Of a stretch of DNA of 64,000 nucleotides, positions 1-7,571 are shown piece by piece. The notes below the pieces were generated by a model. That model saw only the letters and a list, made by a program, of their open reading frames with translations. It did not search any database and had not been told where the DNA came from. Made by a program: the position numbers and the translations under genes. Positions within the stretch are counted from its first letter, which is position 1. Each line of letters starts with the position of its first letter. This DNA is from Modestobacter italicus (lineage in GTDB: Bacteria > Actinomycetota > Actinomycetes > Mycobacteriales > Geodermatophilaceae), in assembly GCF_000306785.1 (NCBI RefSeq), contig NC_017955.1:2976001-3040000 (forward strand), written 5' to 3'.

Positions 1-33
1 CCGCACACCCACGTCGCGATCTCGAGGTGCCTC

Positions 34-1203
34 ATGTCCGTTCCGTCTTCCGATGTCGATCTGTTCGCCGACGAGGTCCTCCTCGACCCCTACCCGACCT
101 ACGCAGAGCTCCGCGAGCTCGGCGCCGTGGTCCACCTGTCGGCGAACGACGTCTACGCGCTGACCCGCTACGACGTCATCCGCGGCGCGCTCGGCGACCC
201 GGAGACCTTCTCGTCGAGGACGATCGGCTTCAACCCGATGGTCAACGAGGCCCTGCAGGGCACCTCGCTGGCCTCGGACCCGCCGGTGCACGCACAGCTC
301 CGCGCGACGCTGACCGAGAACCTGTCCCCGCGGGCGCTGCGCGGCCTGAAGGTGCAGATCGACGCCAAGGCCGCCGCCCTCGTCGGGGACCTGGTGGGGC
401 GGGGTTCCTTCGAGGCCATCGACGCCCTGGCCCGGGCCTTCCCGCTCGAGGTCGTCGCCGACCTGATCGGTTTCACCGGCCAGGTGCGCGAGAACATGCT
501 GCGCTGGGGCCAGGCCGCGATGCAGGTCCTCGGCCCGCTGAACCAGCGGACCGCGGAGAACTTCCCGATCGCCGGTGAGCTGTACGGCTGGTGCTCCAGC
601 GTCACGGCCGAGGAGCTCGCGCCGGGCTCGGTCGGCCGCGGCATCTTCGACGCCGAGGCCCGCGGCGACATCCCGCCGGGCTCGGCGGGCAACATCATCC
701 ACCAGTACCTCGGCGCCGGGGTCGACACGACGATCGCAGCGATCGGCAACACCGTCGCCCTCTTCGCGGCGAACCCCGACCAGTTCGACCTGGTGCGCAA
801 GGACCCCTCGCTCGTGCCGGCGGCCTTCGCCGAGGTGCTCCGCTTCTGGGTGCCCATCCATGCCTGGGGGCGGCACGTCACCCGGGACGTGGAGATCGAG
901 GGGACGGTCATCCCGGCCGGGTCGCAGGTCGCGATCCTCTTCGGCGCCGGCAACCGCGACCACCGCCACTACGAGAACCCCGACGCCTTCCTGGTCGAGC
1001 GCAACCCGGTCGACCACCTGTCCTTCGGGTACGGCCCGCACGGTTGCGCCGGCCAGGGCCTGGCGCGCCTCGAGGCGCACGCGGTCATCGCGTCCCTGGC
1101 GACCCGCGTCCAGCGCCTGGTGGTCGGCGAGGCGGTGCGCGTGCCGAGCAACACCACCCGCAGCATCGAGGAGCTCCCCGTCCTGGAGGTGGTGCCGGCA
1201 TGA
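34..1203 (+). CDS. Cytochrome P450 monooxygenase
   Basis: 389-residue bacterial class I P450, a heme monooxygenase that inserts one oxygen atom into an organic substrate. Visible: the I-helix oxygen-activation motif GAGVDTT near residues 227-233, the K-helix ExxR (EVLR near 267) and the heme loop FGYGPHGCAG with the thiolate Cys near 338. The ATG follows a GAGGTG ribosome site by 5 nt. There is no signal peptide, so it is cytosolic. The stop overlaps the ferredoxin start (ATGA), so the redox partner is translationally coupled. Length and motifs are normal for an intact enzyme. The following genes (ferredoxin, reductase, lactonase/esterase-type hydrolases, flavin monooxygenase) indicate a catabolic role on a small hydrophobic, possibly ester- or lactone-forming substrate. 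The substrate itself cannot be read from sequence. Confidence 0.96.
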   Translation: MSVPSSDVDLFADEVLLDPYPTYAELRELGAVVHLSANDVYALTRYDVIRGALGDPETFSSRTIGFNPMVNEALQGTSLASDPPVHAQLRATLTENLSPRALRGLKVQIDAKAAALVGDLVGRGSFEAIDALARAFPLEVVADLIGFTGQVRENMLRWGQAAMQVLGPLNQRTAENFPIAGELYGWCSSVTAEELAPGSVGRGIFDAEARGDIPPGSAGNIIHQYLGAGVDTTIAAIGNTVALFAANPDQFDLVRKDPSLVPAAFAEVLRFWVPIHAWGRHVTRDVEIEGTVIPAGSQVAILFGAGNRDHRHYENPDAFLVERNPVDHLSFGYGPHGCAGQGLARLEAHAVIASLATRVQRLVVGEAVRVPSNTTRSIEELPVLEVVPA

Positions 1204-1391
1204 GGATCGTCGCGGACACCGTCCGGTGCGAGGGCCACGGCCTGTGCGCCGACACCGCACCGGAGGTCTACGACCTCGACGACGAGGCCCTCGTGGTGCT
1301 GCTGCACGATCCCGTGCCCGCCGAGCTCGAGCGGAAGGCCGAGGCGGGTGCGCGGGTGTGCCCGGTCGCCGCGTTGCGGGTGGAGGCGTGA
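1200..1391 (+). CDS. P450-associated small ferredoxin
   Basis: 63-residue one-cluster ferredoxin that passes electrons to the P450 encoded immediately upstream. Cysteines lie at residues 10, 16 and 54 (C10-EGHGL-C16 ... C54-P). The central cluster position of a normal 4Fe-4S ferredoxin is occupied by His13, giving the CxxHxxC...CP pattern typical of actinobacterial P450 ferredoxins that carry a 3Fe-4S or atypical cluster. It starts at an ATG that overlaps the P450 stop and ends overlapping the GTG of the reductase, so the three redox genes are a coupled unit. The acidic stretch EVYDLDDE is usual for partner docking. Confidence 0.95.
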   Translation: MRIVADTVRCEGHGLCADTAPEVYDLDDEALVVLLHDPVPAELERKAEAGARVCPVAALRVEA

Positions 1392-2542
1392 GCCGGCGCG
1401 ACGTGGTCGTCGTCGGCGGGTCCATCGCGGCGTTGACCGCGGTGGAGGTGCTCCGGATGGAGGACTTCGACGGTCGGATCACCGTGCTCAGCGAGGAGGA
1501 CGTGCCGCCCTACACCCGGGTGCCGCTGTCCAAGGGCGTGCTCGCCGGCACGGAGTCGATCGACGACATCGTGCTCGCTCCGCTGGCCGACGACGTCGAC
1601 CTGCGGCTGCGCACGGCGGCGACGGCGCTGGACCTGGACACGAAGACCGTGCACACCCCCTCCGGGCCGGTGCACTACGACGGCCTGGTCATCGCCACCG
1701 GCGGGCGCGCCCGCCGGCTGGGCACCCCCGACCAGCAGGAGCGCGTGCTGCGCACGCACGGCGACTGCGCCCGGCTCCGGGACGCCCTGGCCGCGGCCTC
1801 CTCCGTCCTGGTCGTGGGCGGGGGGTTCCTCGGCATGGAGGTCGCCTCCACCGCCCGCGCGCTGGGCAAGGAGGTCACCGTCGTCGACCTGGCCCTGCCG
1901 CTGGACCGGCTGCTCGGCACGGTCGTGGGCGGGTACGTGCGCTCGGTGGCCACGCAGGCCGGCGTCCGGATCGTCGTCACCGACGGCGGCGTCCGGCTGC
2001 AGGGTGCCCCGACGCCCACCGGGGTGCAGCTGGTCGACGGCACCCGGCTGGAGGCCGACCTGGTCGTCTCCGCGGTCGGGGACGTCCCCAACGTCGAGTG
2101 GCTGGCCGGCTCGGGTGTCGCGGTGCGCGGCGGGCTGGTCGTCGACCACCGCTGCCGGGTCGCGCCCGACGTCGTCGCGGCCGGTGACGTCACCGTGACC
2201 TCGGTGGGTGACGGTCAGCTGACCCGCTCCCCGCAGTGGACCAACGCCGTCGAGCAGGCCCGCACCGCGGTGCAGGCGCTGCTGCACGGCGACGCGGCCG
2301 CGCCCTACCGGCCCTCCCGGTACTGCTGGACCGAGCAATTCGGTCTCGACGTCAAAATGGTCGGCGAGCCCGACGCGCAGGGCGGGCCCGCCGTGCTCGA
2401 CGGGGCGCTCGACTCCGGCTCGGCGCTGCTGGCCTGGCCGGACGCCGGCACCCCGCGCACCGTCATCGCGGTCAACCACCGCACTCCCCCGGCGAAGCTC
2501 AAGCGCCTCCTCCGGCCTGCTCAAGGAGCCCTGTTGTGCTGA
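1388..2542 (+). CDS. NAD(P)H-dependent ferredoxin reductase
   Basis: 384-residue FAD protein of the putidaredoxin-reductase/rhodocoxin-reductase type. It moves electrons from NAD(P)H to the small ferredoxin. The N-terminal FAD motif VVVVGGSIAA, the central NAD-binding motif VVGGGFLGME near residue 142, and the second FAD motif VVAAGDV near residue 264 are all present. The GTG start at 1388 overlaps the ferredoxin stop (GTGA). An upstream extension of the open frame lies wholly inside the P450 and ferredoxin genes and is not coding. Its last codons overlap the GTG start of the next gene. It completes a self-contained class I P450 electron chain. Confidence 0.95.
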   Translation: MSRRDVVVVGGSIAALTAVEVLRMEDFDGRITVLSEEDVPPYTRVPLSKGVLAGTESIDDIVLAPLADDVDLRLRTAATALDLDTKTVHTPSGPVHYDGLVIATGGRARRLGTPDQQERVLRTHGDCARLRDALAAASSVLVVGGGFLGMEVASTARALGKEVTVVDLALPLDRLLGTVVGGYVRSVATQAGVRIVVTDGGVRLQGAPTPTGVQLVDGTRLEADLVVSAVGDVPNVEWLAGSGVAVRGGLVVDHRCRVAPDVVAAGDVTVTSVGDGQLTRSPQWTNAVEQARTAVQALLHGDAAAPYRPSRYCWTEQFGLDVKMVGEPDAQGGPAVLDGALDSGSALLAWPDAGTPRTVIAVNHRTPPAKLKRLLRPAQGALLC

Positions 2543-3558
2543 AGGACCCCACTGCCCCCCACCACTCGCAAGCTCGCCGCGGGACCCTGCAGCAGGGCCG
2601 AGTGAACACCGTCCTGGGTCCCGTCCCCGCAGCCGACCTCGGCGTCGTCGCCGTCCACGAGTCCCTGCTCTCCGTGGTCCCCGGGGCCGAGCACGCCTAC
2701 GACATCACCATCGACCGCGCCGAGGTCTTCGAGACCCTCGCCGGCAAGCTGACCGCCTTCCGGGCGGCCGGCGGCGGCACGGTCGTGGACAGCACGGGCA
2801 TGTTCCACGGCCGCGACGTCCGGCTGTACCAGGCGCTGTCCCGGTCGACCGGCGTGCACGTCGTCGCCTCGACCGGCATGGGTCCGGAGGAGGACCTGGG
2901 CGGCTACTTCCTCACCCCGCAGACCAACCCGCCGACCCCCTGGCCGGCGGAGCGGTTCGCCGACCTGTTCGCCCGCGAGGTCACCGAGGGCATGGTCGTC
3001 CCGCGGGTGGAGCGCCGCGGCAGCGCTGGCATCGTGGCCACCACCGCCACCCGGGCGGGCGCCACCCCCACCGACCAGAGCCTCGTCCGCGGTGCCGCCC
3101 GCGCCGCGCTGGCCACCGGCCTCCCGGTCTCGCTGCGCCACGGCGCGGACGCGCTGGCCGACCTGCAGCTCGTCCTCGACGAGGGCCTGCCCGCCGACCG
3201 CGTGGTCGTCGGCGGCCTCGACCGGGCCGAGGCCGTCGCCGCCGGCTGGCCCGCGGCCGTGGCCGAGCGGGGCGCCTACGTCGCTATCGACCACGTCGGG
3301 CTCGACGACGACGCCGACGTCGTCCGGGACGCCGACCGCGTCGCCCTGGTGACCCAGCTGGTCGAGGCCGGCGCGGCCGACCGGGTCCTGCTCTCGTCCA
3401 ACGCCATCGGCCAGGCGTTCGGCCAGCCGGGCTACGACCTTCCCTTCGGCCACGTGCTCACGTCCTTCGTCCCGCTCCTGAGGTCGCACGGGGTCCACGA
3501 CGAGGACGTCCAACGCTTCCTGGTCGGCAACCCCCGCGACCTGCTCGCGGTGCGCTGA
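2536..3558 (+). CDS. Phosphotriesterase-family protein with lost metal ligands
   Basis: About 340 residues; probable GTG start at 2536 overlapping the end of the reductase gene. It is clearly related over its whole length to the next gene (both begin RVNTVLGP and share the beta/alpha-barrel layout). However, four of the six ligands of the binuclear site are altered: the first HxH is H41-E-S43, the carboxylated Lys position is Ala168, the second barrel His is Gly227 and the final Asp is Asn289. Only His41 and His202 remain. The frame is open and codon use is normal, so it is not simply a decaying pseudogene. It may be a pseudoenzyme, a structural partner of the intact paralogue, or a binding protein. 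It is unlikely to be a standard metal-dependent hydrolase. Confidence 0.85.
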   Translation: MLKDPTAPHHSQARRGTLQQGRVNTVLGPVPAADLGVVAVHESLLSVVPGAEHAYDITIDRAEVFETLAGKLTAFRAAGGGTVVDSTGMFHGRDVRLYQALSRSTGVHVVASTGMGPEEDLGGYFLTPQTNPPTPWPAERFADLFAREVTEGMVVPRVERRGSAGIVATTATRAGATPTDQSLVRGAARAALATGLPVSLRHGADALADLQLVLDEGLPADRVVVGGLDRAEAVAAGWPAAVAERGAYVAIDHVGLDDDADVVRDADRVALVTQLVEAGAADRVLLSSNAIGQAFGQPGYDLPFGHVLTSFVPLLRSHGVHDEDVQRFLVGNPRDLLAVR

Positions 3559-3596
3559 ACCGAGACGCCGAGCCAGGAACCAGGAGAGGAAACACC

Positions 3597-4562
3597 ATGT
3601 CCCGCGTCAACACAGTCCTGGGCCCGATCGCGCCCGAGGAGCTCGGCCTCGTCGCCGTCCACGAGCACATCGGCTACGGCATGCCCGGCTCGGAGCTGGA
3701 CACCCAGTGGTGGAAGAGCCCCGAGCAGCGCTACGCCGAAACCGTCCCGAAGCTGCGGGCCTTCGCCGAGCACAGCGCGGCCTACGGCGGCGCCACCTTC
3801 GTCGACGCCACCGGCATCTGCAACGGCCGCGACGTCGACTACTACAAGTCGCTGTCGGCCAAGACCGGGGTGCACATCGTCGCGGCCACCGGTTTCGTGG
3901 GCGGTGACACCGCGCTGCGCTTCTTCGCCGACGCCAGCGTCGACTACCTCATGCGGCAGTTCCTGCACGAGATCACCGTCGGCATCGGCGACACCGGGAG
4001 CAGGGCCGGGATCATCAAGGTCGGCGTCAGCCGGGGCTTCAAGATGAAGGAGCTGGACCTGCGCATCTACCGCGCCGCGGCCCGCGCCGCGCTGCTGTCG
4101 GGGGTGCCGATCTTCACCCACCTGGCGGTGGACGTGGAGCCCGCCCTCGCGGTCTTCGCCGAGGAGGGCCTGCCGCTGGACCGGGTGCTGTTCGGGCACG
4201 CCGATGACGGCGTCAGCCAGGGCAAGGTGAACCAGACGGCGATCCTCGACGGCGGCGGGCGGATCGGTTTCGACACGTTCGGCTACGACCTGGAGCTGCC
4301 CGACCCGCCGTTCTGGGGCCGGCACCGCGCCGAGCGCCTCGAGCACTTCCTGGGCCTGGTCCGGGGTGGTTACCTCGACCAGGTGCTCGCCTCCGCCGAC
4401 GCCAACTGCAGCCCGCTGGGCTGGCCCGGCGTCAAGGGCCACACCGTCAACTACATCTTCGAGCAGCTCATCCCCGACCTGCGGGCCGAGGGCGTCGACG
4501 AGGCCACGATCTCCCGGATCTTCGTCACCAACCCCGCCGACTTCCTGACCCTCCAGCACTGA
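3597..4562 (+). CDS. Phosphotriesterase-family metal-dependent hydrolase (lactonase-like)
   Basis: 321-residue amidohydrolase-superfamily barrel. All metal ligands are present: H22-E-H24, carboxylatable Lys141 in GIIKVG, His175 (FTHL), His201 (FGHAD) and Asp268 (SADAN). Bacterial relatives hydrolyse lactones, esters or phosphotriesters. In this operon, downstream of oxygenase-type enzymes, lactone or ester opening is the likelier role. The ATG lies 7 nt after an AGGAGAGGA ribosome site, one of the few genes here with its own strong site rather than an overlap. The degenerate paralogue sits 38 bp upstream. Cytosolic, no signal peptide. Confidence 0.9.
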   Translation: MSRVNTVLGPIAPEELGLVAVHEHIGYGMPGSELDTQWWKSPEQRYAETVPKLRAFAEHSAAYGGATFVDATGICNGRDVDYYKSLSAKTGVHIVAATGFVGGDTALRFFADASVDYLMRQFLHEITVGIGDTGSRAGIIKVGVSRGFKMKELDLRIYRAAARAALLSGVPIFTHLAVDVEPALAVFAEEGLPLDRVLFGHADDGVSQGKVNQTAILDGGGRIGFDTFGYDLELPDPPFWGRHRAERLEHFLGLVRGGYLDQVLASADANCSPLGWPGVKGHTVNYIFEQLIPDLRAEGVDEATISRIFVTNPADFLTLQH

Positions 4563-4579
4563 GCGAGAGAAGGACGACC

Positions 4580-5707
4580 ATGGACATCAAGGACCTGACG
4601 ATCGCCGTCGTCGGAGCGGGCTACGGCGGCGCCGCGGTCGCCAAGGGGCTGAGCCTGCTCGGCGCCGACGTCGCCGTGTACGAGCAGGCCGGCCAGATCA
4701 AGGAGGTCGGCGCCGGCATCGGCCTGCGCCCCTCCACCATGGACCGGTTCCGCCAGTGGGGCGTCTTCGACGCGATCGACGCGGTCAGCTCGGCGAGTGA
4801 CTACTTCGAGATCCTCACCGCTGACGGGCACCCGATCGCCAAGGACTCCTGGCCGGGCATGGACGACTACGCGGTGACGACGCACACCCACCTGATCCAC
4901 CGCGGGGACTTTATCGACGCCCTGCTCAGCGTGCTCCCCGAGGGCATGGTGCGGGTGGGGCACAAGCTGGACAGCGTGGTCGACCGGGGCGAGCGCTCGG
5001 TGCTGACCTTCACCAACGGCGAGACCGTCGAGGCCGACCTGGTCATCGGCGCGGACGGCATCCGCTCCGTGGTGCGCGCGCAGCTGTTCGGCGAGCAGCA
5101 GCCGGTGTTCTCCGGCGAGCGCGCCTACCGGGTGGTGATCTCCGCCGACGACGCCCACGGCATGGTCATCGACGACAACCTGCGGATGTACGTCGGCCGC
5201 GGGTCGAAGGTCTACCTGCTGCCGCTGCGGCACCGCAACGGGCTGTCCTACGACATCACCGCGCTCAACGCCGACCCCGACTGGTCACCCAAGGTCACCA
5301 AGGACGAGCTGGTCGCGACGGTGCAGGGCTTCGACGAGCGGATCGTGCGGATCGCCGAGGACCTGGACGTGGCCTCGGTCAACGTCCGGGGCGTCTACGA
5401 CATCGACCCGGTCGAGCGCTGGCACACCGGCTCGGTGGTGCTGCTCGGCGATGCCGCGCATGCGATGCTGCACCACCAGGGCCAGGGCGCGAACTCCGCG
5501 ATCATGGACGCCGGTGCCCTGGTGGACGCCCTGCGCGACGGCGACTCGGTCCCGGCAGCGCTGGCCGCTTACCAGGCCGAGCGCAAGCCGGTCACCGACG
5601 AGCTGCAGCGCATCTCCCGCAACGGCTGGACCGAGGGCGAGCTCGACGACGTCTTCCCCGGCCAGAAGCCCGTCTCCCAGCAAGCCGCCGGGCAGGCCGG
5701 CCGGTGA
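4580..5707 (+). CDS. FAD-dependent monooxygenase
   Basis: 375-residue group A flavoprotein hydroxylase, related to salicylate and hydroxybenzoate hydroxylases. It has an N-terminal Rossmann GAGYGG motif near residue 13, the middle DG motif (IGADGIRS) near residue 155, and the C-terminal FAD-ribityl motif GDAAHAMLHHQGQGAN near residue 290. Such enzymes use NAD(P)H and O2 to hydroxylate aromatic or activated ring carbons. The ATG at 4580 follows GAGAGAAGGA. The stop overlaps the GTG start of the esterase. It is the second oxygenase in the operon, so the pathway substrate is oxidised at least twice. Confidence 0.92.
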   Translation: MDIKDLTIAVVGAGYGGAAVAKGLSLLGADVAVYEQAGQIKEVGAGIGLRPSTMDRFRQWGVFDAIDAVSSASDYFEILTADGHPIAKDSWPGMDDYAVTTHTHLIHRGDFIDALLSVLPEGMVRVGHKLDSVVDRGERSVLTFTNGETVEADLVIGADGIRSVVRAQLFGEQQPVFSGERAYRVVISADDAHGMVIDDNLRMYVGRGSKVYLLPLRHRNGLSYDITALNADPDWSPKVTKDELVATVQGFDERIVRIAEDLDVASVNVRGVYDIDPVERWHTGSVVLLGDAAHAMLHHQGQGANSAIMDAGALVDALRDGDSVPAALAAYQAERKPVTDELQRISRNGWTEGELDDVFPGQKPVSQQAAGQAGR

Positions 5708-6639
5708 CCCTGCACCCCGAGGTCGCCAGGGTGCTGGCGACCCTGCCCGCGCCTCCCTCCGGCCCGCTGGACCCGGCGGCGCTGCGGGCCGGTGAGGAGG
5801 CACAGGTCCCGCCGGTCGCCGAGCGGCTGCCCTTGCACGCGGTCGAGGACACCACCGCGGACGGCGTCCCCGTGCGGGTCTACACGCCGGTGGCGGCCGA
5901 CACCTACGGCCTGCTGGTGTACCTGCACGGCGGCGCGTTCTTCCTGGGCAGCCTGGAGACCCACGACCACGTCGCCCGGTCCCTGGCGCAGGCGACCGGG
6001 CTGAAGGTGATCGCCGCTGGCTACCGGCGGGCGCCGGAGTCGGCATTCCCGGCGGGCCTGCAGGACTGCTACGGCGTGGTCCGCTGGGCCGTGGCGCACG
6101 GCGCCGAGCTGGACTGGGACGGCGGCACCCTGGCGCTGGCCGGCGACAGCTCCGGTGCGAACTTCGTCGCCGCCGTCACCGCGATGGCGCACGACGAGGG
6201 CTTCGACCGGGTCACCGCCCAGGTGCTGTACTACCCGTCGCTGGACCTGGACTTCGACGTCGACCGCTACCCCTCGTTGCGGGAGAACGCCGAGGGCTAC
6301 GGGCTGGAGACTGCGGGGCTCGCGCCGTTCAACGCGTTCTACCTGGACAGCGGCGCCGACCCGGCCGACCCGCTGGTCTCCCCGATCAAGCGCGCCGACC
6401 TCACCGGGCTCCCGCCCGCGCTGGTCGTCACCGCCGAGCACGACCCGCTACGGGACGAGGGCGAGCTGTACGCGGCACGGCTGGCCGAGGCCGGGGTGGA
6501 CGTGCAGGTCAGCCGGTACCCCGGCGCCGGGCACGGCTTCGTCCAGCACTTCTCCTGGCTGCCGGACTTCGCCCGGGTGTTCACCGAGACGGCGGAGTTC
6601 CTGGCTGCGCACGAGGCCACCGGGGAGCCCGCGCGATGA
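5704..6639 (+). CDS. Alpha/beta hydrolase, HSL (family IV) esterase
   Basis: 311 residues with the hormone-sensitive-lipase signature: oxyanion-hole motif H78-GGAFF, nucleophile Ser149 in GDSSG, catalytic Asp247 in HDPLRDEG and His277 in GAGHGF. Such enzymes cleave short-chain carboxyl esters and acyl conjugates. The GTG start at 5704 overlaps the monooxygenase stop, and its own stop overlaps the next ATG. No signal peptide is visible, so action on an intracellular ester produced or released by the pathway is expected. Confidence 0.94.
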   Translation: MTLHPEVARVLATLPAPPSGPLDPAALRAGEEAQVPPVAERLPLHAVEDTTADGVPVRVYTPVAADTYGLLVYLHGGAFFLGSLETHDHVARSLAQATGLKVIAAGYRRAPESAFPAGLQDCYGVVRWAVAHGAELDWDGGTLALAGDSSGANFVAAVTAMAHDEGFDRVTAQVLYYPSLDLDFDVDRYPSLRENAEGYGLETAGLAPFNAFYLDSGADPADPLVSPIKRADLTGLPPALVVTAEHDPLRDEGELYAARLAEAGVDVQVSRYPGAGHGFVQHFSWLPDFARVFTETAEFLAAHEATGEPAR

Positions 6640-7571
6640 CGGTGGACATCCACCCGCTGGTCTCCCCCTGGGGGCGGTTCGGCCTCTACAGCTTCTTCAT
6701 CGACTCCCCCGAGCCGGCCATCGTCGACACCGGCATCGCCTCCTCCCCCGCCGAGGGCATGGCACCGGCGCTGGCGGCGCTGGGACGCCGGATCTCCGAC
6801 GTCCGCTGGATCCTGCTCACCCACGGGCACATCGACCACGTCGGCGGCACGCACGCGCTGTGGGAGCTCACCGGCCGGCGCGCCCAGGTGGTCATCTCGG
6901 CGGCCGACGCACCGATGCTGCGCTCGCGCCGCGCGCACGTCGAGGAGTACCGGGCCGGACGGGGACGCTACCTGCCCGACCCCGCGGGCGAGGCGGGAGT
7001 GGCCGCCGCGGGCGAGGCGGTCATCTCCGGGGAGCTGGAGCCCACGGTGCTGGTCACCGGCGGGGAGACGCTGTCGCTGGGCGGGGACGTGACCGTCTCG
7101 GTGCACGCCGTCCCCGGGCACACCCCCGGATCGGTCGCCTACGTCGTCGACGGTCAGGACGACGTCTTCGTCGGCGACGCGGTGCAGGTGCACGGCGCGG
7201 CCAACGGGTTCCCCGGCTACACCGACCCGCGCGCCTACCGGGCCAGCCTGCAACACCTGCGCGACGTCGTCCGGCCGCAGCACCTGTACCTGGGGCATCC
7301 CTACCGCACCGCCGCCGGCGTGCCCTACGGCGTGCAGCTGGACCGTCAGCAGGCACAGGAGGCGCTGCAGGCCAGCCTGGACATCGAGGCCCGGGTGGCT
7401 GCGGCCGCCACCCGGCACCAGCCCGAGGACTCGGCCTCCCCGTACTCCCCCTACGCCCGCGTCGCCGAGGAGCTCGGCTACACCGGCGACCCCACCCTCG
7501 AGCCCTCCCCCTTCTTCACCACGCTGCACGGGTACCACGCTGCACGGCCACGAGGAGCTGCACGACCATGA
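6636..7571 (+). CDS. MBL-fold metallo-hydrolase
   Basis: 311-residue metallo-beta-lactamase-fold hydrolase. The zinc motif is intact as H63-G-H65-I-D67-H68. Further ligands are His in VPGHTPGS, Asp in VGDAV and His in YLGHPYRT. The long C-terminal part resembles glyoxalase-II or lactonase-like branches of the fold. It overlaps the esterase upstream and the CocE gene downstream (ATGA each time), so it belongs to the same polycistronic unit. Probable role: hydrolysis of a thioester, lactone or ester intermediate. The exact substrate is unknown. Confidence 0.92.
   Translation: MTVDIHPLVSPWGRFGLYSFFIDSPEPAIVDTGIASSPAEGMAPALAALGRRISDVRWILLTHGHIDHVGGTHALWELTGRRAQVVISAADAPMLRSRRAHVEEYRAGRGRYLPDPAGEAGVAAAGEAVISGELEPTVLVTGGETLSLGGDVTVSVHAVPGHTPGSVAYVVDGQDDVFVGDAVQVHGAANGFPGYTDPRAYRASLQHLRDVVRPQHLYLGHPYRTAAGVPYGVQLDRQQAQEALQASLDIEARVAAAATRHQPEDSASPYSPYARVAEELGYTGDPTLEPSPFFTTLHGYHAARPRGAARP

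Noticed and set aside
1268-2524. Long minus-strand open frame (418 aa) opposite the ferredoxin reductase
   Set aside because: Arg/Gly/His-rich composition without motifs. It is the antisense shadow of a well-supported gene in very GC-rich DNA.
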